From: Sterolibacterium sp.
GTDB taxonomy: Bacteria; Pseudomonadota; Gammaproteobacteria; Burkholderiales; Rhodocyclaceae
Length of the DNA stretch: 64,000 bases
Direction: 5' to 3'
Assembly: GCA_028713555.1 (NCBI GenBank)
Contig: JAQTOA010000012.1
Coordinates: forward strand, 1-64,000
Position numbers and translations under genes: made by a program. Under the pieces are notes generated by a model. The model searched no databases, was not told the DNA's origin, and saw only the letters and a list, made by a program, of their open reading frames with translations. This document shows, piece by piece, positions 8,090 through 16,825 of the stretch (positions are counted from its first letter, which is position 1; each line of letters begins with the position of its first letter).

Positions 8090-9246
8090 GCGCCAAGCAC
8101 GCCGACAGCGTCAAGAAGCAGTTCGAAGTCGGCGTCGGAATGCGCAGAAGAGAGCGAGAAACGCAGCCGGCTGGCGCTTTCCGGCACCGTCGGCGGACGG
8201 ATGGCGACGGCAAGCACTCCCCGCTCCTCCAGCCTCTTCTGCGCCGCCAGCGCGGCTTCTTCGCTGCCCAGCACGGCCGGCACAATCTGCGTCGTCGACC
8301 CGAGCGTAGAGATACCCAAGTGCGCAAGTCGCTGCCGCAATCGTTCGCCACGCACCGCGAGCAAGGCACGTTCCCTGTCCATCGTTGGGATCAGGTCGAG
8401 CGCGGCATCCACTGCGCCGCAAGCGGCGGGCGCGGGTGCCGTGCTGTAGATGATGCCGGCACAACGATTGACGAGGTAGTCGATAAGCTGACGCGATCCG
8501 GCGATGTAGGCGCCGGCGGCGCCGAAGGCCTTGCCGAGCGTGCCCATAACGACCGCGCCCGACGCGGCGCCGGCAAGACCACGGCCCTGCGGGCCGAGAA
8601 CGCCCGTGGCGTGAGCTTCGTCGAGGTAGAGCACGGCACCGTGGCGACGGGCGATGGCGGCAAGCGGCGCGACATCAGCGCGGTCGCCGTCCATGCTGAA
8701 GACGGATTCGGTAATGATGAAGGCCGGTTCGCCGTTGGCATATTGAGCCAGCAGTTCTTCAAGGTGCGCAAGATCGTTGTGGCGGAAGCGGATCTGCCTG
8801 ACGCCGGCGGCGGCACAGCCGGCGTGAAGGCTGGCGTGATTGAGCCGATCGGTGAAGACCAGCGCGTCACGGCCGCCAGCAAGGTCGCACAGGACCGGCA
8901 GCACGGCAGCATTGGCTTGGTAGCCGGCGTTGAAAATCAGCGCAGCTTCGGCGCCCTTGAATGCGGCAAGCCGCGCTTCGAGTTCGGCAAGCGCTTCGAG
9001 CGTGCCCGTGACCAGGCGCGAAGCGCGCGCCCCGGCGCCGAAGCGCTCCACCCACTCGATAGCGCGGGCCTTCGTCGCCGGATGCTGCGAGAGGCCGAGA
9101 TAATCGTTGGAAGAAGCGTCGATCAGGCTGCGGCCATCGGCCAGCACCAGGCGCGGTCCGGGAATAGCGACGGGACGAAGACGGCGGCGACGGTGGGCAC
9201 TGTCGAGCTGCGCCAGCGTGGCTTCGATGGCCTCGTCAAACCACAT
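8086..9246 (-). CDS. bioF: 8-amino-7-oxononanoate synthase
   Basis: BioF is a PLP enzyme condensing pimeloyl-ACP with alanine. The protein has 386 residues, close to the E. coli enzyme (384). Visible landmarks are SSNDYLGL near residue 46, FNAGYQAN, the LDEAHATGVLG block with the PLP-interacting aspartate and histidine, and the Schiff-base lysine in MGTLGKAFGAAGAYI. It heads the minus-strand operon bioF-bioH-bioC, with 4-nt overlaps at the gene junctions. Confidence 0.95.
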   Translation of the reverse strand: MWFDEAIEATLAQLDSAHRRRRLRPVAIPGPRLVLADGRSLIDASSNDYLGLSQHPATKARAIEWVERFGAGARASRLVTGTLEALAELEARLAAFKGAEAALIFNAGYQANAAVLPVLCDLAGGRDALVFTDRLNHASLHAGCAAAGVRQIRFRHNDLAHLEELLAQYANGEPAFIITESVFSMDGDRADVAPLAAIARRHGAVLYLDEAHATGVLGPQGRGLAGAASGAVVMGTLGKAFGAAGAYIAGSRQLIDYLVNRCAGIIYSTAPAPAACGAVDAALDLIPTMDRERALLAVRGERLRQRLAHLGISTLGSTTQIVPAVLGSEEAALAAQKRLEERGVLAVAIRPPTVPESASRLRFSLSSAHSDADFELLLDAVGVLGA

Positions 9247-9421
9247 TGTGCTGCCCTATTGCCGAACTATTCCGCGACCGGTCGGCAACGACCCCGCAAA
9301 CCGTGCCGGTCAGAAACGCAGGATCATCAGTCACAGCGCTGACGAAAGGCGCCATGACATACATGATATTGCCAAGGGAGCGCGGCCTGACGTAATCGAA
9401 ATTCAGCTTGACAACAGGCAT
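9236..9421 (-). CDS. Hypothetical 61-residue protein between the glycosyltransferase and bioF
   Basis: An ATG at 9421 opens a 61-codon frame (MPVVKLNFDYVRPRSLGNIM). It begins 3 nt after the stop of the upstream glycosyltransferase gene and ends 11 nt inside bioF. Spacing on both sides is what one expects of a gene in an operon, and the composition is protein-like. I recognise no family and no strong ribosome site. It may be a real small protein, or a chance frame bridging the two genes. Confidence 0.35.
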   Translation of the reverse strand: MPVVKLNFDYVRPRSLGNIMYVMAPFVSAVTDDPAFLTGTVCGVVADRSRNSSAIGQHNVV

Positions 9422-9424
9422 CAA

Positions 9425-11125
9425 TCAATCTCGCCGATAAAAACGCAGAACTTCGCTGCGGTCTCCCGGACGGTGGCCTTCCCAGACTTTTCGCCAGCCG
9501 GGTGGCGACACCTTGCTGGTTGAATAGCTCTGCTCCAGGAGCATAGAGCAGGCAGTCGCAGCGGTTGTGCCGGCCCGTTGCGTGGCTATCCCCGCGAAAT
9601 ATTGCAGCGAGACCCGCAGGGCGCTGCCCAGGTTGCGTCCGGCGATGCACTCTCGCCCAGTTCTAGGCTCGGGGTGGCTGGGATTCTCCGAAAATTCCTG
9701 CTTGATCGAGGCGGCAACGCCTCGATAGCTCTTGCCATAGTCGATCCACGGCAGCCACAGCGCCATCAGCAGGACCCACATCAGCGTCAAACCGGCCGCC
9801 CAATTGTTGATGGCGCGCCATGGCGAGCGCGGTCTGGCGACGATCAAGACCAGCCAGGCCAAACTCAGCAGAGCGGCTAGCGCATAGGCCAGCGGCGAGA
9901 AATGAGGGACAAAACCTGGCGCCAGCTTGGCGAAATTGCGCTCAATTTGGGCAGGGATGCCGCTGATCATGGCAATGCCGCCGAGCCAGATCAAGCCGGC
10001 GACAAGGGTAAACGTCATCATGCCAAACCAGTCGAAGGCATTGGTGGCGCCACGCCGCAAGCGGCCTGCGCTGCCCGCCGCCAGCAGGATCAGCGGCACC
10101 AATAACGGCAGCGCCTGCAACGGCCTGGGTTCGCTGAGCAACAGCAAGGTCAGCAGCGCGATAAGCGTGCCAGCCAGCGGCAACACCATGGACGGCTGGC
10201 TGAGTCGTTGACGATTGAGCCACACTGCCCACACCGCCAGCGGCAATGCCGGCCAGGCAAACCAGGCGAGTAGTTCGAGATAGGAGACTGCGTGCAGCCA
10301 GCCGCTCTGATAGCGGACTCCGGCAAGGGCGAGCGACCACCACGCGTTAAGTGCATGAGGGGCTTGCCAAGCCAGCAACAGCGGCCAACTGGCACCCAGC
10401 GGAAGCGCCACGGCCACGGCGATGGCCAGGCCGCGCAAACTGCTGGCGCTACGCCAATGGGCATGGAGTGGCAAGAGCAGCGCCAGGGGCGCCAAAGTAA
10501 TCAGCGCAGTCAGACCACTGGCTAGAAAACCCAGTCCAAGACCGAGCCCGACCAGCAGCCCGCCAGCTATTGCACGCCTAGGCAGCAGGGCCAAGCCGGC
10601 ATAAGTGGCGGCGCTGGCGGCGAGCAATGCGACCAGCGGTTGGGTATCGTGAATCGGCACCAGCAGGCCGAGGCAACCGATGGCAATCAGCGCCGCGGCT
10701 TGCCCGCTTTCATTCTTCCCAGCCGCGCGCTGTTCGCGACGCTCGGCATATTCCATGTGATGCAGAACGCGGCCGGCGAATGCCAGCAAGCCGAGAAACA
10801 ACGCCCCAAATAGCCCCGATGCCAGGCGCACGGCATCATGCAGAGGCAGAAACCAGCCGGTTAGTCTGGCGCAAATTGCGGCAACCCAGTAGTAGAGCGG
10901 CGGCATTTCCAGGAAGGACTCGCCGGCAAGCTGGGGCACCAGCCAGTTGCCGTCGCGGAGAAAACCATAGACCACGCCGAAGTGGATGGCGTCGTCATTT
11001 TTCCATGGATCGTGGCCGGTCAGTCCCGCCAGCAGGTACAACGCGCATAGCAGGGCCAGAGCCAAGCCGCTCAGCGGCACCGCCTCCGCGCCGAGCCGAA
11101 AAACGCTGGGCAGAACAGTCTTCAC
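9425..11125 (-). CDS. GT39/ArnT-like membrane glycosyltransferase
   Basis: This is a 566-residue protein with a GTG start, about a dozen hydrophobic segments and a soluble C-terminal region from residue ~465. The first extracytoplasmic loop contains WKNDDAIHFGVVYGFLRDGNWLVPQLAGESFLEMPPLYYW, the acidic GT-C motif region of ArnT/PMT enzymes, which use polyprenyl-phosphate sugars as donors. Substrate is unknown; lipid A, protein or capsule modification are all possible. A rho-independent terminator of the rpmE gene lies just upstream, so it probably has its own promoter in 11126-11157. Confidence 0.8.
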   Translation of the reverse strand: MKTVLPSVFRLGAEAVPLSGLALALLCALYLLAGLTGHDPWKNDDAIHFGVVYGFLRDGNWLVPQLAGESFLEMPPLYYWVAAICARLTGWFLPLHDAVRLASGLFGALFLGLLAFAGRVLHHMEYAERREQRAAGKNESGQAAALIAIGCLGLLVPIHDTQPLVALLAASAATYAGLALLPRRAIAGGLLVGLGLGLGFLASGLTALITLAPLALLLPLHAHWRSASSLRGLAIAVAVALPLGASWPLLLAWQAPHALNAWWSLALAGVRYQSGWLHAVSYLELLAWFAWPALPLAVWAVWLNRQRLSQPSMVLPLAGTLIALLTLLLLSEPRPLQALPLLVPLILLAAGSAGRLRRGATNAFDWFGMMTFTLVAGLIWLGGIAMISGIPAQIERNFAKLAPGFVPHFSPLAYALAALLSLAWLVLIVARPRSPWRAINNWAAGLTLMWVLLMALWLPWIDYGKSYRGVAASIKQEFSENPSHPEPRTGRECIAGRNLGSALRVSLQYFAGIATQRAGTTAATACSMLLEQSYSTSKVSPPGWRKVWEGHRPGDRSEVLRFYRRD

Positions 11126-11157
11126 TGATTAGCCCTATGGCGTGCGCCCGGACAATG

Positions 11158-11182
11158 AAAAAAGGCAGCCGAAGCTGCCTTT
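11158..11182 (-). terminator. Rho-independent terminator of rpmE
   Basis: Read on the minus strand there is a perfect 9-bp stem AAAGGCAGC / GCTGCCTTT closed by a TTCG tetraloop and followed by further T residues. It lies 18 nt past the rpmE stop. A cUUCGg loop plus a U tract is a strong intrinsic terminator. Confidence 0.9.
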
Positions 11183-11200
11183 GTCTGTCCGCGATTGACG

Positions 11201-11416
11201 TTAGGCTGAACGCTGGACAGTGCCATATTTTTGACGGAAGCGCTCCACCCGGCCGGCGGTGTCAACGATCTTCTGCTTGCCGGTGTAAAACGGATGGCAT
11301 TCGGAGCAGACTTCGATGTGCAGGGGCTTGCCGCTGGTCGAGCAGGTCTTGAAGTTGTTGCCGCAACTGCAGGTCACTTCGATTTCAACGTAGTTCGGGT
11401 GGATCTTTTCTTTCAT
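11201..11416 (-). CDS. rpmE: 50S ribosomal protein L31 (zinc-binding type)
   Basis: The 71-residue protein starts at ATG 11416 ([20 protein letters not shown]); the frame is open upstream but without homology. Four cysteines (CSC near residue 16-18 and CSEC near 37-40) form the zinc site of the C+ form of L31, which is replaced by a zinc-free paralogue when zinc is short. It lies downstream of rho on the same strand, with 101 nt between, and ends in a strong terminator. Confidence 0.95.
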   Translation of the reverse strand: MKEKIHPNYVEIEVTCSCGNNFKTCSTSGKPLHIEVCSECHPFYTGKQKIVDTAGRVERFRQKYGTVQRSA

Positions 11417-11517
11417 GACTTGTTCCTTGGCGAACTGCCCGTGGCGAGGTGTCGCCTGGCAGCTAATGGGGTGAATTATCCTTGATTTGCTTGAGGATTG
11501 CAATCGACCGAATTGGG

Positions 11518-12777
11518 CTAACCGCGCCGCATGGCGTCGAAGAACTCGGCGTTGTTCTTGGTGGCCTTGATCTTGTCGAGCAGGAATTCCATCGCTTCCA
11601 TGTCGTCCATGTTGTAGAGCAGCTTGCGCAGCACCCACATTTTTTGTAGCACATCGGGCTTCAGCAGCAGTTCCTCGCGCCGCGTTCCCGAACGGTTGAC
11701 GTTGATCGCCGGATAGACGCGTTTCTCGGCCATGCGGCGATCCAGGTGGATTTCCATGTTGCCGGTGCCTTTGAATTCCTCGTAGATCACGTCGTCCATG
11801 CGGCTGCCGGTGTCGATCAGCGCCGTGGCGATGATGGTCAGCGAGCCGCCTTCCTCGACATTGCGGGCGGCGCCGAAAAAGCGTTTGGGCTTTTGCAGGG
11901 CGTTGGCATCAACGCCGCCGGTCAACACCTTGCCGGAAGCCGGCACCACGGTGTTGTAGGCACGCGCCAGGCGGGTAATGGAATCGAGCAGGATCACCAC
12001 ATCCTTCTTGTGCTCGACCAGGCGCTTGGCCTTCTCGATGACCATTTCGGCAACCTGCACGTGGCGCGTTGCCGGTTCGTCGAAGGTCGAGGCGACCACT
12101 TCGCCTTTGACGGAACGCTGCATCTCGGTGACTTCCTCGGGGCGTTCGTCGATCAGCAGGACGATCAGCACCACGTCCGGATGGTTGACCGAGATGGCGT
12201 GGGCGATGTGCTGCATCATCACGGTCTTGCCGCTCTTCGGGCTGGACACCAACAGTCCGCGCTGGCCTTTGCCGATCGGCGCGATGATGTCGATCACGCG
12301 CGAAGTGGTGTTCTCCTCGCCGCGCATGTCGCGCTCCAATTGCATATGCTTGTTCGGGTGCAGCGGCGTGAGGTTCTCGAAGAGTATCTTGTGCTTCGAG
12401 GCTTCCGGCAATTCGCCATTGATCTTATCTACCTTGACCAGGGCGAAGTAGCGTTCGCCATCTTTCGGCGTGCGTATCTCTCCTTCGACCGTGTCACCGG
12501 TGTGCAGGTTGAAGCGGCGAATTTGCGAAGGCGAGACATAGATGTCGTCAGTGCTGGCCAGATACGAGGTATCCGGCGTGCGCAGAAAACCAAAGCCGTC
12601 GGGCAGCACTTCAAGCGCGCCGTCGCCGAAGATGTTCTCGCCCTTCTTGGCGCGGTTCTTGAGCAAGGCGAAGATCAATTCCTGCTTGCGCAGGCGGTTG
12701 GCGCCGTCGATCTCGTTGGCGATGGCCATTTCGAGTAACTGACTGACGTGGAGAACTTTTAGCTCCGATAGCTGCAT
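11518..12777 (-). CDS. rho: Transcription termination factor Rho
   Basis: Rho is a hexameric RNA helicase that ends transcription. The 419-residue protein has the N-terminal helical domain ([18 protein letters not shown]), the RNA-binding OB fold with LPDGFGFLR, the Walker A PKSGKT, Walker [17 protein letters not shown], and the R-loop region ending near the C-terminus. Length matches E. coli Rho (419). It is followed by rpmE and preceded by a 161-nt gap after trxA, which may hold an autoregulatory leader as in other bacteria; I see no obvious structure there. Confidence 0.97.
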   Translation of the reverse strand: MQLSELKVLHVSQLLEMAIANEIDGANRLRKQELIFALLKNRAKKGENIFGDGALEVLPDGFGFLRTPDTSYLASTDDIYVSPSQIRRFNLHTGDTVEGEIRTPKDGERYFALVKVDKINGELPEASKHKILFENLTPLHPNKHMQLERDMRGEENTTSRVIDIIAPIGKGQRGLLVSSPKSGKTVMMQHIAHAISVNHPDVVLIVLLIDERPEEVTEMQRSVKGEVVASTFDEPATRHVQVAEMVIEKAKRLVEHKKDVVILLDSITRLARAYNTVVPASGKVLTGGVDANALQKPKRFFGAARNVEEGGSLTIIATALIDTGSRMDDVIYEEFKGTGNMEIHLDRRMAEKRVYPAINVNRSGTRREELLLKPDVLQKMWVLRKLLYNMDDMEAMEFLLDKIKATKNNAEFFDAMRRG

Positions 12778-12938
12778 AAGGTAGACCTGCTAGACGTGAA
12801 GCGGGAAGAAATAACGAATCAGGGGTGATCCAGGAAAAATCAGGGAAACAGCGAGGGCGGATTCCAGCCCGGCCGGCGCGCGTCTTTTATATATTGTTGC
12901 CGCGGACGCCGTTTGGCTGAGGCAGGACTGTAACGGGA

Positions 12939-13265
12939 TCAGAGGTTGCTGTCAATAAATGCGGTAAGTTGGGACTTGGACAGGGCACCAACCTTGGTGG
13001 CTTCGATGTTGCCGCCCTTGAACAACATTAGCGTCGGTATGCCGCGAATGCCAAACTCGCCCGGTATCTTCTGGTTGTCATCGATGTTGAGCTTGGCCAC
13101 CTTGAGCTTGCCAGAGTAATCCTTGGCAATGTCTTCCAGGATCGGCGCAATCATTTTGCACGGGCCGCACCATTCGGCCCAGTAATCGACCAGCACCGGC
13201 AGGCTGGATTCGAGCACTTCGCTCTTGAAATTGGCATCGGTGACGTGATGAATGTGCTCGCTCAT
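12939..13265 (-). CDS. trxA: Thioredoxin 1
   Basis: This is a 108-residue protein with the active site WCGPCK near residue 32 and the cis-proline segment [11 protein letters not shown]. It reduces protein disulfides in the cytoplasm. The trxA-rho order is common in proteobacteria. A ribosome-binding-like AGGAAACC lies just before the ATG at 13265. It is divergent from fdxA. Confidence 0.96.
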   Translation of the reverse strand: MSEHIHHVTDANFKSEVLESSLPVLVDYWAEWCGPCKMIAPILEDIAKDYSGKLKVAKLNIDDNQKIPGEFGIRGIPTLMLFKGGNIEATKVGALSKSQLTAFIDSNL

Positions 13266-13479
13266 GGTTTCCTCGTGAGTTTGGATTTTGCCCCAAGCGG
13301 GGGTCGAATGTGGGAATGGGAAATGCGGATTTTGAAAAGCTCTGGATGCAACAGAGAACAGAGCAGTGCATATGCTAACAAAAAAGTGCGGCGCTGGGGG
13401 AAGGGTCCGCTGACGTCACACTAGGTATCAACTTATGCATACTACAATATTCTGGGGTCTTTGTGTTTTCTCGACGGCA

Positions 13480-13507
13480 TTGCAAGTGGATAGTCTTACA
13501 TTATACT
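13480..13507 (+). promoter_or_regulatory. Putative sigma-70 promoter of fdxA
   Basis: TTGCAA at 13480-13485 and TATACT at 13502-13507 are separated by 16 bp and lie about 40 bp before the fdxA start. The -10 box matches the consensus at five of six positions. The rest of the ~280-nt divergent trxA-fdxA region shows no other clear element to me. Confidence 0.55.
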
Positions 13508-13547
13508 TGGACTGCTAATCCTGCTCATGGCTGAAGGGTGGTATGGT

Positions 13548-13871
13548 ATGACCTATGTTGTGACGGAACCCTGCATAAAATGCAAATACACGGATTGTGT
13601 CGATGTTTGCCCCGTCGATTGCTTCCGCGAGGGGCCGAATTTCCTGGTGATTGATCCCGACGAGTGTATCGAGTGCACCTTGTGTGTAGCCGAGTGCCCG
13701 GTCGAAGCAATTTTTGCCGAGGATGACGTGCCCGATGACCAGAAGCAGTTCATTGCCTTGAATGCCGAACTGGCCAAGCTTTGGAAGCCTATCATCGAGC
13801 GCAAGCAGCCATCACCTGACTCGGACGCTTGGGCCAAGACCAAGAACAAGCTTGACAAGCTTGAACGCTGA
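13548..13871 (+). CDS. fdxA: 7Fe ferredoxin (3Fe-4S/4Fe-4S)
   Basis: This is a 107-residue protein starting at ATG 13548 ([20 protein letters not shown]). A GAAGGGTGG ribosome site sits just upstream, while an earlier in-frame ATG at 13527 precedes it and is unlikely. Cysteine spacing [17 protein letters not shown] and [15 protein letters not shown] is that of the FdxA family, which holds one 3Fe-4S and one 4Fe-4S cluster. It acts as a soluble electron carrier. Next to it is an acyl-CoA ligase gene 27 nt downstream. Confidence 0.93.
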   Translation: MTYVVTEPCIKCKYTDCVDVCPVDCFREGPNFLVIDPDECIECTLCVAECPVEAIFAEDDVPDDQKQFIALNAELAKLWKPIIERKQPSPDSDAWAKTKNKLDKLER

Positions 13872-13898
13872 GGCTCCTGCGCTCAGATGGGGGGAGAT

Positions 13899-15566
13899 AT
13901 GGAAAGAATCTGGTTAAAGAGCTATATGCCGGGCGTTCCTGCCGAAATCGACATCGACGAATTCAAGTCGCTCGGCGATCTGTTCGAAAAAAGCGTCCAG
14001 ACCTTCGCTCCGCGCCCTGCCTATATCAACATGGGTAGGGCGATCAGCTATGCGGAACTTGGTCGCCTGTCGCAGCACTTTGCCGCCTACTGCCAAACGG
14101 TGCTGAACTTACCCAAGGGCACACGCATTGCACTGATGATGCCCAACCTGCTGCAGTATCCAATCTGTCTTTTCGGCGCACTGCGCGCCGGTTATACGGT
14201 GGTCAACTGCAATCCGTTATATACCGCGCGCGAATTGGAGCACCAACTCAAGGATTCCGGTGCGGAAGCGATCGTTATTTTGGATAACTTTGCCAGTGTG
14301 CTGCAGCAGGTGGTGGCCAAGACAGCGATCAAGCATATTATCGTCACCAGTCTTGGCGATATGCTTGGCTTCCTCAAGGGCATGCTGGTCAATTTCGTTG
14401 TCAGAAATGTCAAGAAGATGGTGCCGGCCTGGAATTTGCCTACCTCGGTCAAATTCGAGGATACGCTCGCCAGTGGCGCAGGCGCCGCGCTGAAGCCGGT
14501 AGCGATGGACCATCAGGATATCGCTTTCTTACAATACACTGGCGGCACTACCGGCGTAGCCAAGGGAGCCATGCTGACGCATGGCAACATGATCGCCAAC
14601 CTGCAACAGGCGCATGCCTGGCTCAAGCCAGTGCTCACCAGAAGCGAAGAAATCATCATCACGGCGTTACCGCTATACCACATCTTCGCATTGACAGCGA
14701 ATTGCCTGACCTTCCTCAAGATCGGCGCCACCAACGTACTGGTTACCAATCCGCGCGATATCCCCGGCTTCATCAAGGAACTGGCGAAGTACAAATTTAC
14801 AGCTTTCACCGGCGTTAATACGCTGTTCAACGCAATGCTTCACGATCCAGGTTTCGCCGCGCTGGATTTTAGCCATTTGCATGTTTCTCTCGGCGGCGGC
14901 ATGGCGGTCCAGAAAGCGGTTGCCGATAAATGGAAGGCGACAACCGGCCAGCCGTTGATCGAGGCCTACGGCCTGACGGAAACCTCGCCGGCGGTGACAA
15001 TCAACCCGTTTGACCTGGCTGCATATAACGGTTCGATCGGCCTGCCACTATCCTCGACCGAGGTCACGTTACGCAACGACAATGGCGTAGACGTTCCCTT
15101 GGGAGAGGCCGGAGAAATTTGTGTCCGCGGACCGCAAGTGATGAAGGGTTACTGGAACTGCCCGGAGGAAACAGCGAAAGTCATTACAGCCGATGGTTTT
15201 CTACTGACGGGCGATATCGGCGTTATGGACGAGAAAGGCTTTATCCGGATTGTCGATCGCAAGAAGGATATGATTCTGGTTTCGGGCTTCAACGTTTATC
15301 CGAACGAGGTCGAGGACATCGTCGCGATGCACCCCGGCGTGCTCGAAGTGGCTGCAGTCGGGGTGCCGGACGAGAAATCCAGCGAGGCAGTGAAGATATT
15401 TGTGGTCAAGAAGGATCAAAATCTTACCGCCGAAGCCCTGATCGACCACTGCAAGAAATACCTGACCGGCTACAAAATTCCCAAACACATCGAGTTCCGT
15501 AACGACCTGCCAAAAACCAACGTCGGCAAGATCCTGCGCCGCGCCTTGCGTGACGGTGCCGCCTAG
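13899..15566 (+). CDS. fadD: Long-chain fatty acid-CoA ligase
   Basis: This adenylate-forming enzyme activates fatty acids with ATP and CoA. The AMP-binding motif [18 protein letters not shown], the adenine-binding YGLTETSP, and the C-terminal hinge [20 protein letters not shown] are all present, as is the catalytic lysine region [10 protein letters not shown] choose ATG 13899 ([20 protein letters not shown]) because the preceding GGGGGGAG is a ribosome site that would be coding if translation began at 13887. Length is 555 residues, close to E. coli FadD (561). It may be co-transcribed with fdxA. Confidence 0.92.
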   Translation: MERIWLKSYMPGVPAEIDIDEFKSLGDLFEKSVQTFAPRPAYINMGRAISYAELGRLSQHFAAYCQTVLNLPKGTRIALMMPNLLQYPICLFGALRAGYTVVNCNPLYTARELEHQLKDSGAEAIVILDNFASVLQQVVAKTAIKHIIVTSLGDMLGFLKGMLVNFVVRNVKKMVPAWNLPTSVKFEDTLASGAGAALKPVAMDHQDIAFLQYTGGTTGVAKGAMLTHGNMIANLQQAHAWLKPVLTRSEEIIITALPLYHIFALTANCLTFLKIGATNVLVTNPRDIPGFIKELAKYKFTAFTGVNTLFNAMLHDPGFAALDFSHLHVSLGGGMAVQKAVADKWKATTGQPLIEAYGLTETSPAVTINPFDLAAYNGSIGLPLSSTEVTLRNDNGVDVPLGEAGEICVRGPQVMKGYWNCPEETAKVITADGFLLTGDIGVMDEKGFIRIVDRKKDMILVSGFNVYPNEVEDIVAMHPGVLEVAAVGVPDEKSSEAVKIFVVKKDQNLTAEALIDHCKKYLTGYKIPKHIEFRNDLPKTNVGKILRRALRDGAA

Positions 15567-15688
15567 GGCAATACATTCCACAGTCGCCCCCGAAGTCAAG
15601 CTGGATTTCTAGCACCTTGAAGGGTGCGGGGAGATTTCCGGCGCTATGATAAACTGGCCGACAATCCCGTTCAGACTGGGTTCTTTCG

Positions 15689-16786
15689 ATGTCCGGCAAC
15701 ACTCTCGGCACCCTCTTCTGCGTCACTTCATTCGGTGAATCCCACGGTCCGGCCATTGGCTGCGTGGTGGATGGTTGTCCACCCGGACTGGAACTTTGCG
15801 AGGCCGACATCCAGGCCGAGCTGGATCGGCGCAAACCAGGAACATCGCGCCATGTGACCCAGCGCCGTGAACCGGACAGCGTCGAAATTCTCTCCGGGGT
15901 GTTCGAAGGCAAGACCACCGGCACTCCGATCGCCCTGCTTATCCGCAACCAGGACCAGCGCAGCAATGACTACCACGACATCAGCCAGTCCTTCCGCCCT
16001 GGCCATGCCGACTATACCTACTGGCAGAAATATGGCATCCGCGATTATCGTGGCGGCGGACGCGCCTCGGCGCGGGAAACGGCGGTGCGCGTGGCCGCTG
16101 GGGCGATCGCCCGGAAGTGGCTGCTCAGCCGCTATGGCGTCGTCATTCGCGGCTGCATGACCCAGCTCGGCGCCATCACCATCCCGATTAAGGACTGGAA
16201 TGTGGTCAACACCAATCCGTTCTTCGCCGCCGACACCGACAGCGTGCCGCGGCTCGAAGAAGCCATGGATGCGTTGCGCAAGTCGGGCAATTCGGTAGGC
16301 GCGAAAATCACCGTAATAGCAGAAAATGTTCCGGTCGGCTGGGGTGAGCCGGTGTATGACCGACTCGATGCCGACATCGCCTACGCCATGATGGGAATCA
16401 ACGCCGTCAAAGGCGTCGAGATCGGCGCCGGTTTCGCCTGCATTACCCAGAAGGGCAGCGAACACGGCGATGAGATGACGCCCCAAGGCTTCCTCTCCAA
16501 TCACGCCGGCGGAATCCTCGGCGGCATCTCTACCGGCCAGGACATCCTCGTCAACCTTGCCGTCAAGCCGACATCCAGCATCCGCCTGCCGCGCCGCACG
16601 ATTAACCAGCAAGGCGGACCGGTAACTATCGAAACCCACGGCCGTCACGATCCTTGTGTCGGCATACGCGCCACGCCAATTGCTGAGGCAATGCTGGCGC
16701 TGGTGCTGATCGACCATGCTTTGCGCCAGCGGGCTCAGTGCGCCGATGTCGTCTGCCCGACCCCGAGAATTCCTGGCCAAGCCTGA
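15689..16786 (+). CDS. aroC: Chorismate synthase
   Basis: The last enzyme of the shikimate pathway, AroC makes chorismate from EPSP with reduced FMN as cofactor. At 365 residues it matches the family. Signatures seen: [18 protein letters not shown] near the N-terminus, [20 protein letters not shown], the [11 protein letters not shown] block, and the GGISTGQ segment near residue 273. A 122-nt gap follows fadD; a TATGAT box at about 15645 could be a -10, but I find no matching -35. Confidence 0.97.
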   Translation: MSGNTLGTLFCVTSFGESHGPAIGCVVDGCPPGLELCEADIQAELDRRKPGTSRHVTQRREPDSVEILSGVFEGKTTGTPIALLIRNQDQRSNDYHDISQSFRPGHADYTYWQKYGIRDYRGGGRASARETAVRVAAGAIARKWLLSRYGVVIRGCMTQLGAITIPIKDWNVVNTNPFFAADTDSVPRLEEAMDALRKSGNSVGAKITVIAENVPVGWGEPVYDRLDADIAYAMMGINAVKGVEIGAGFACITQKGSEHGDEMTPQGFLSNHAGGILGGISTGQDILVNLAVKPTSSIRLPRRTINQQGGPVTIETHGRHDPCVGIRATPIAEAMLALVLIDHALRQRAQCADVVCPTPRIPGQA

Positions 16787-16825
16787 TTTCGCTTCCTGCT
16801 ATTCGGCTAGGATATCGAATCAATT

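Noticed and set aside
8140..9342. 400-codon plus-strand frame opposite bioF
   Set aside because: Antisense to a clear bioF with all PLP-enzyme motifs.
11746..12738. 330-codon plus-strand frame opposite rho
   Set aside because: It lies wholly antisense to rho; its His/Gln/Val-rich translation matches nothing, and such frames are common in high-G+C genes.
13527..13547. Earlier ATG for fdxA at 13527
   Set aside because: The seven extra residues contain the ribosome site GAAGGGTGG, and FdxA proteins begin at MTYVVTEPC.
15645..15650. TATGAT before aroC as a promoter -10
   Set aside because: The nearest -35-like TTGAAG is 22 bp away, too far; kept only as a remark in the aroC entry.
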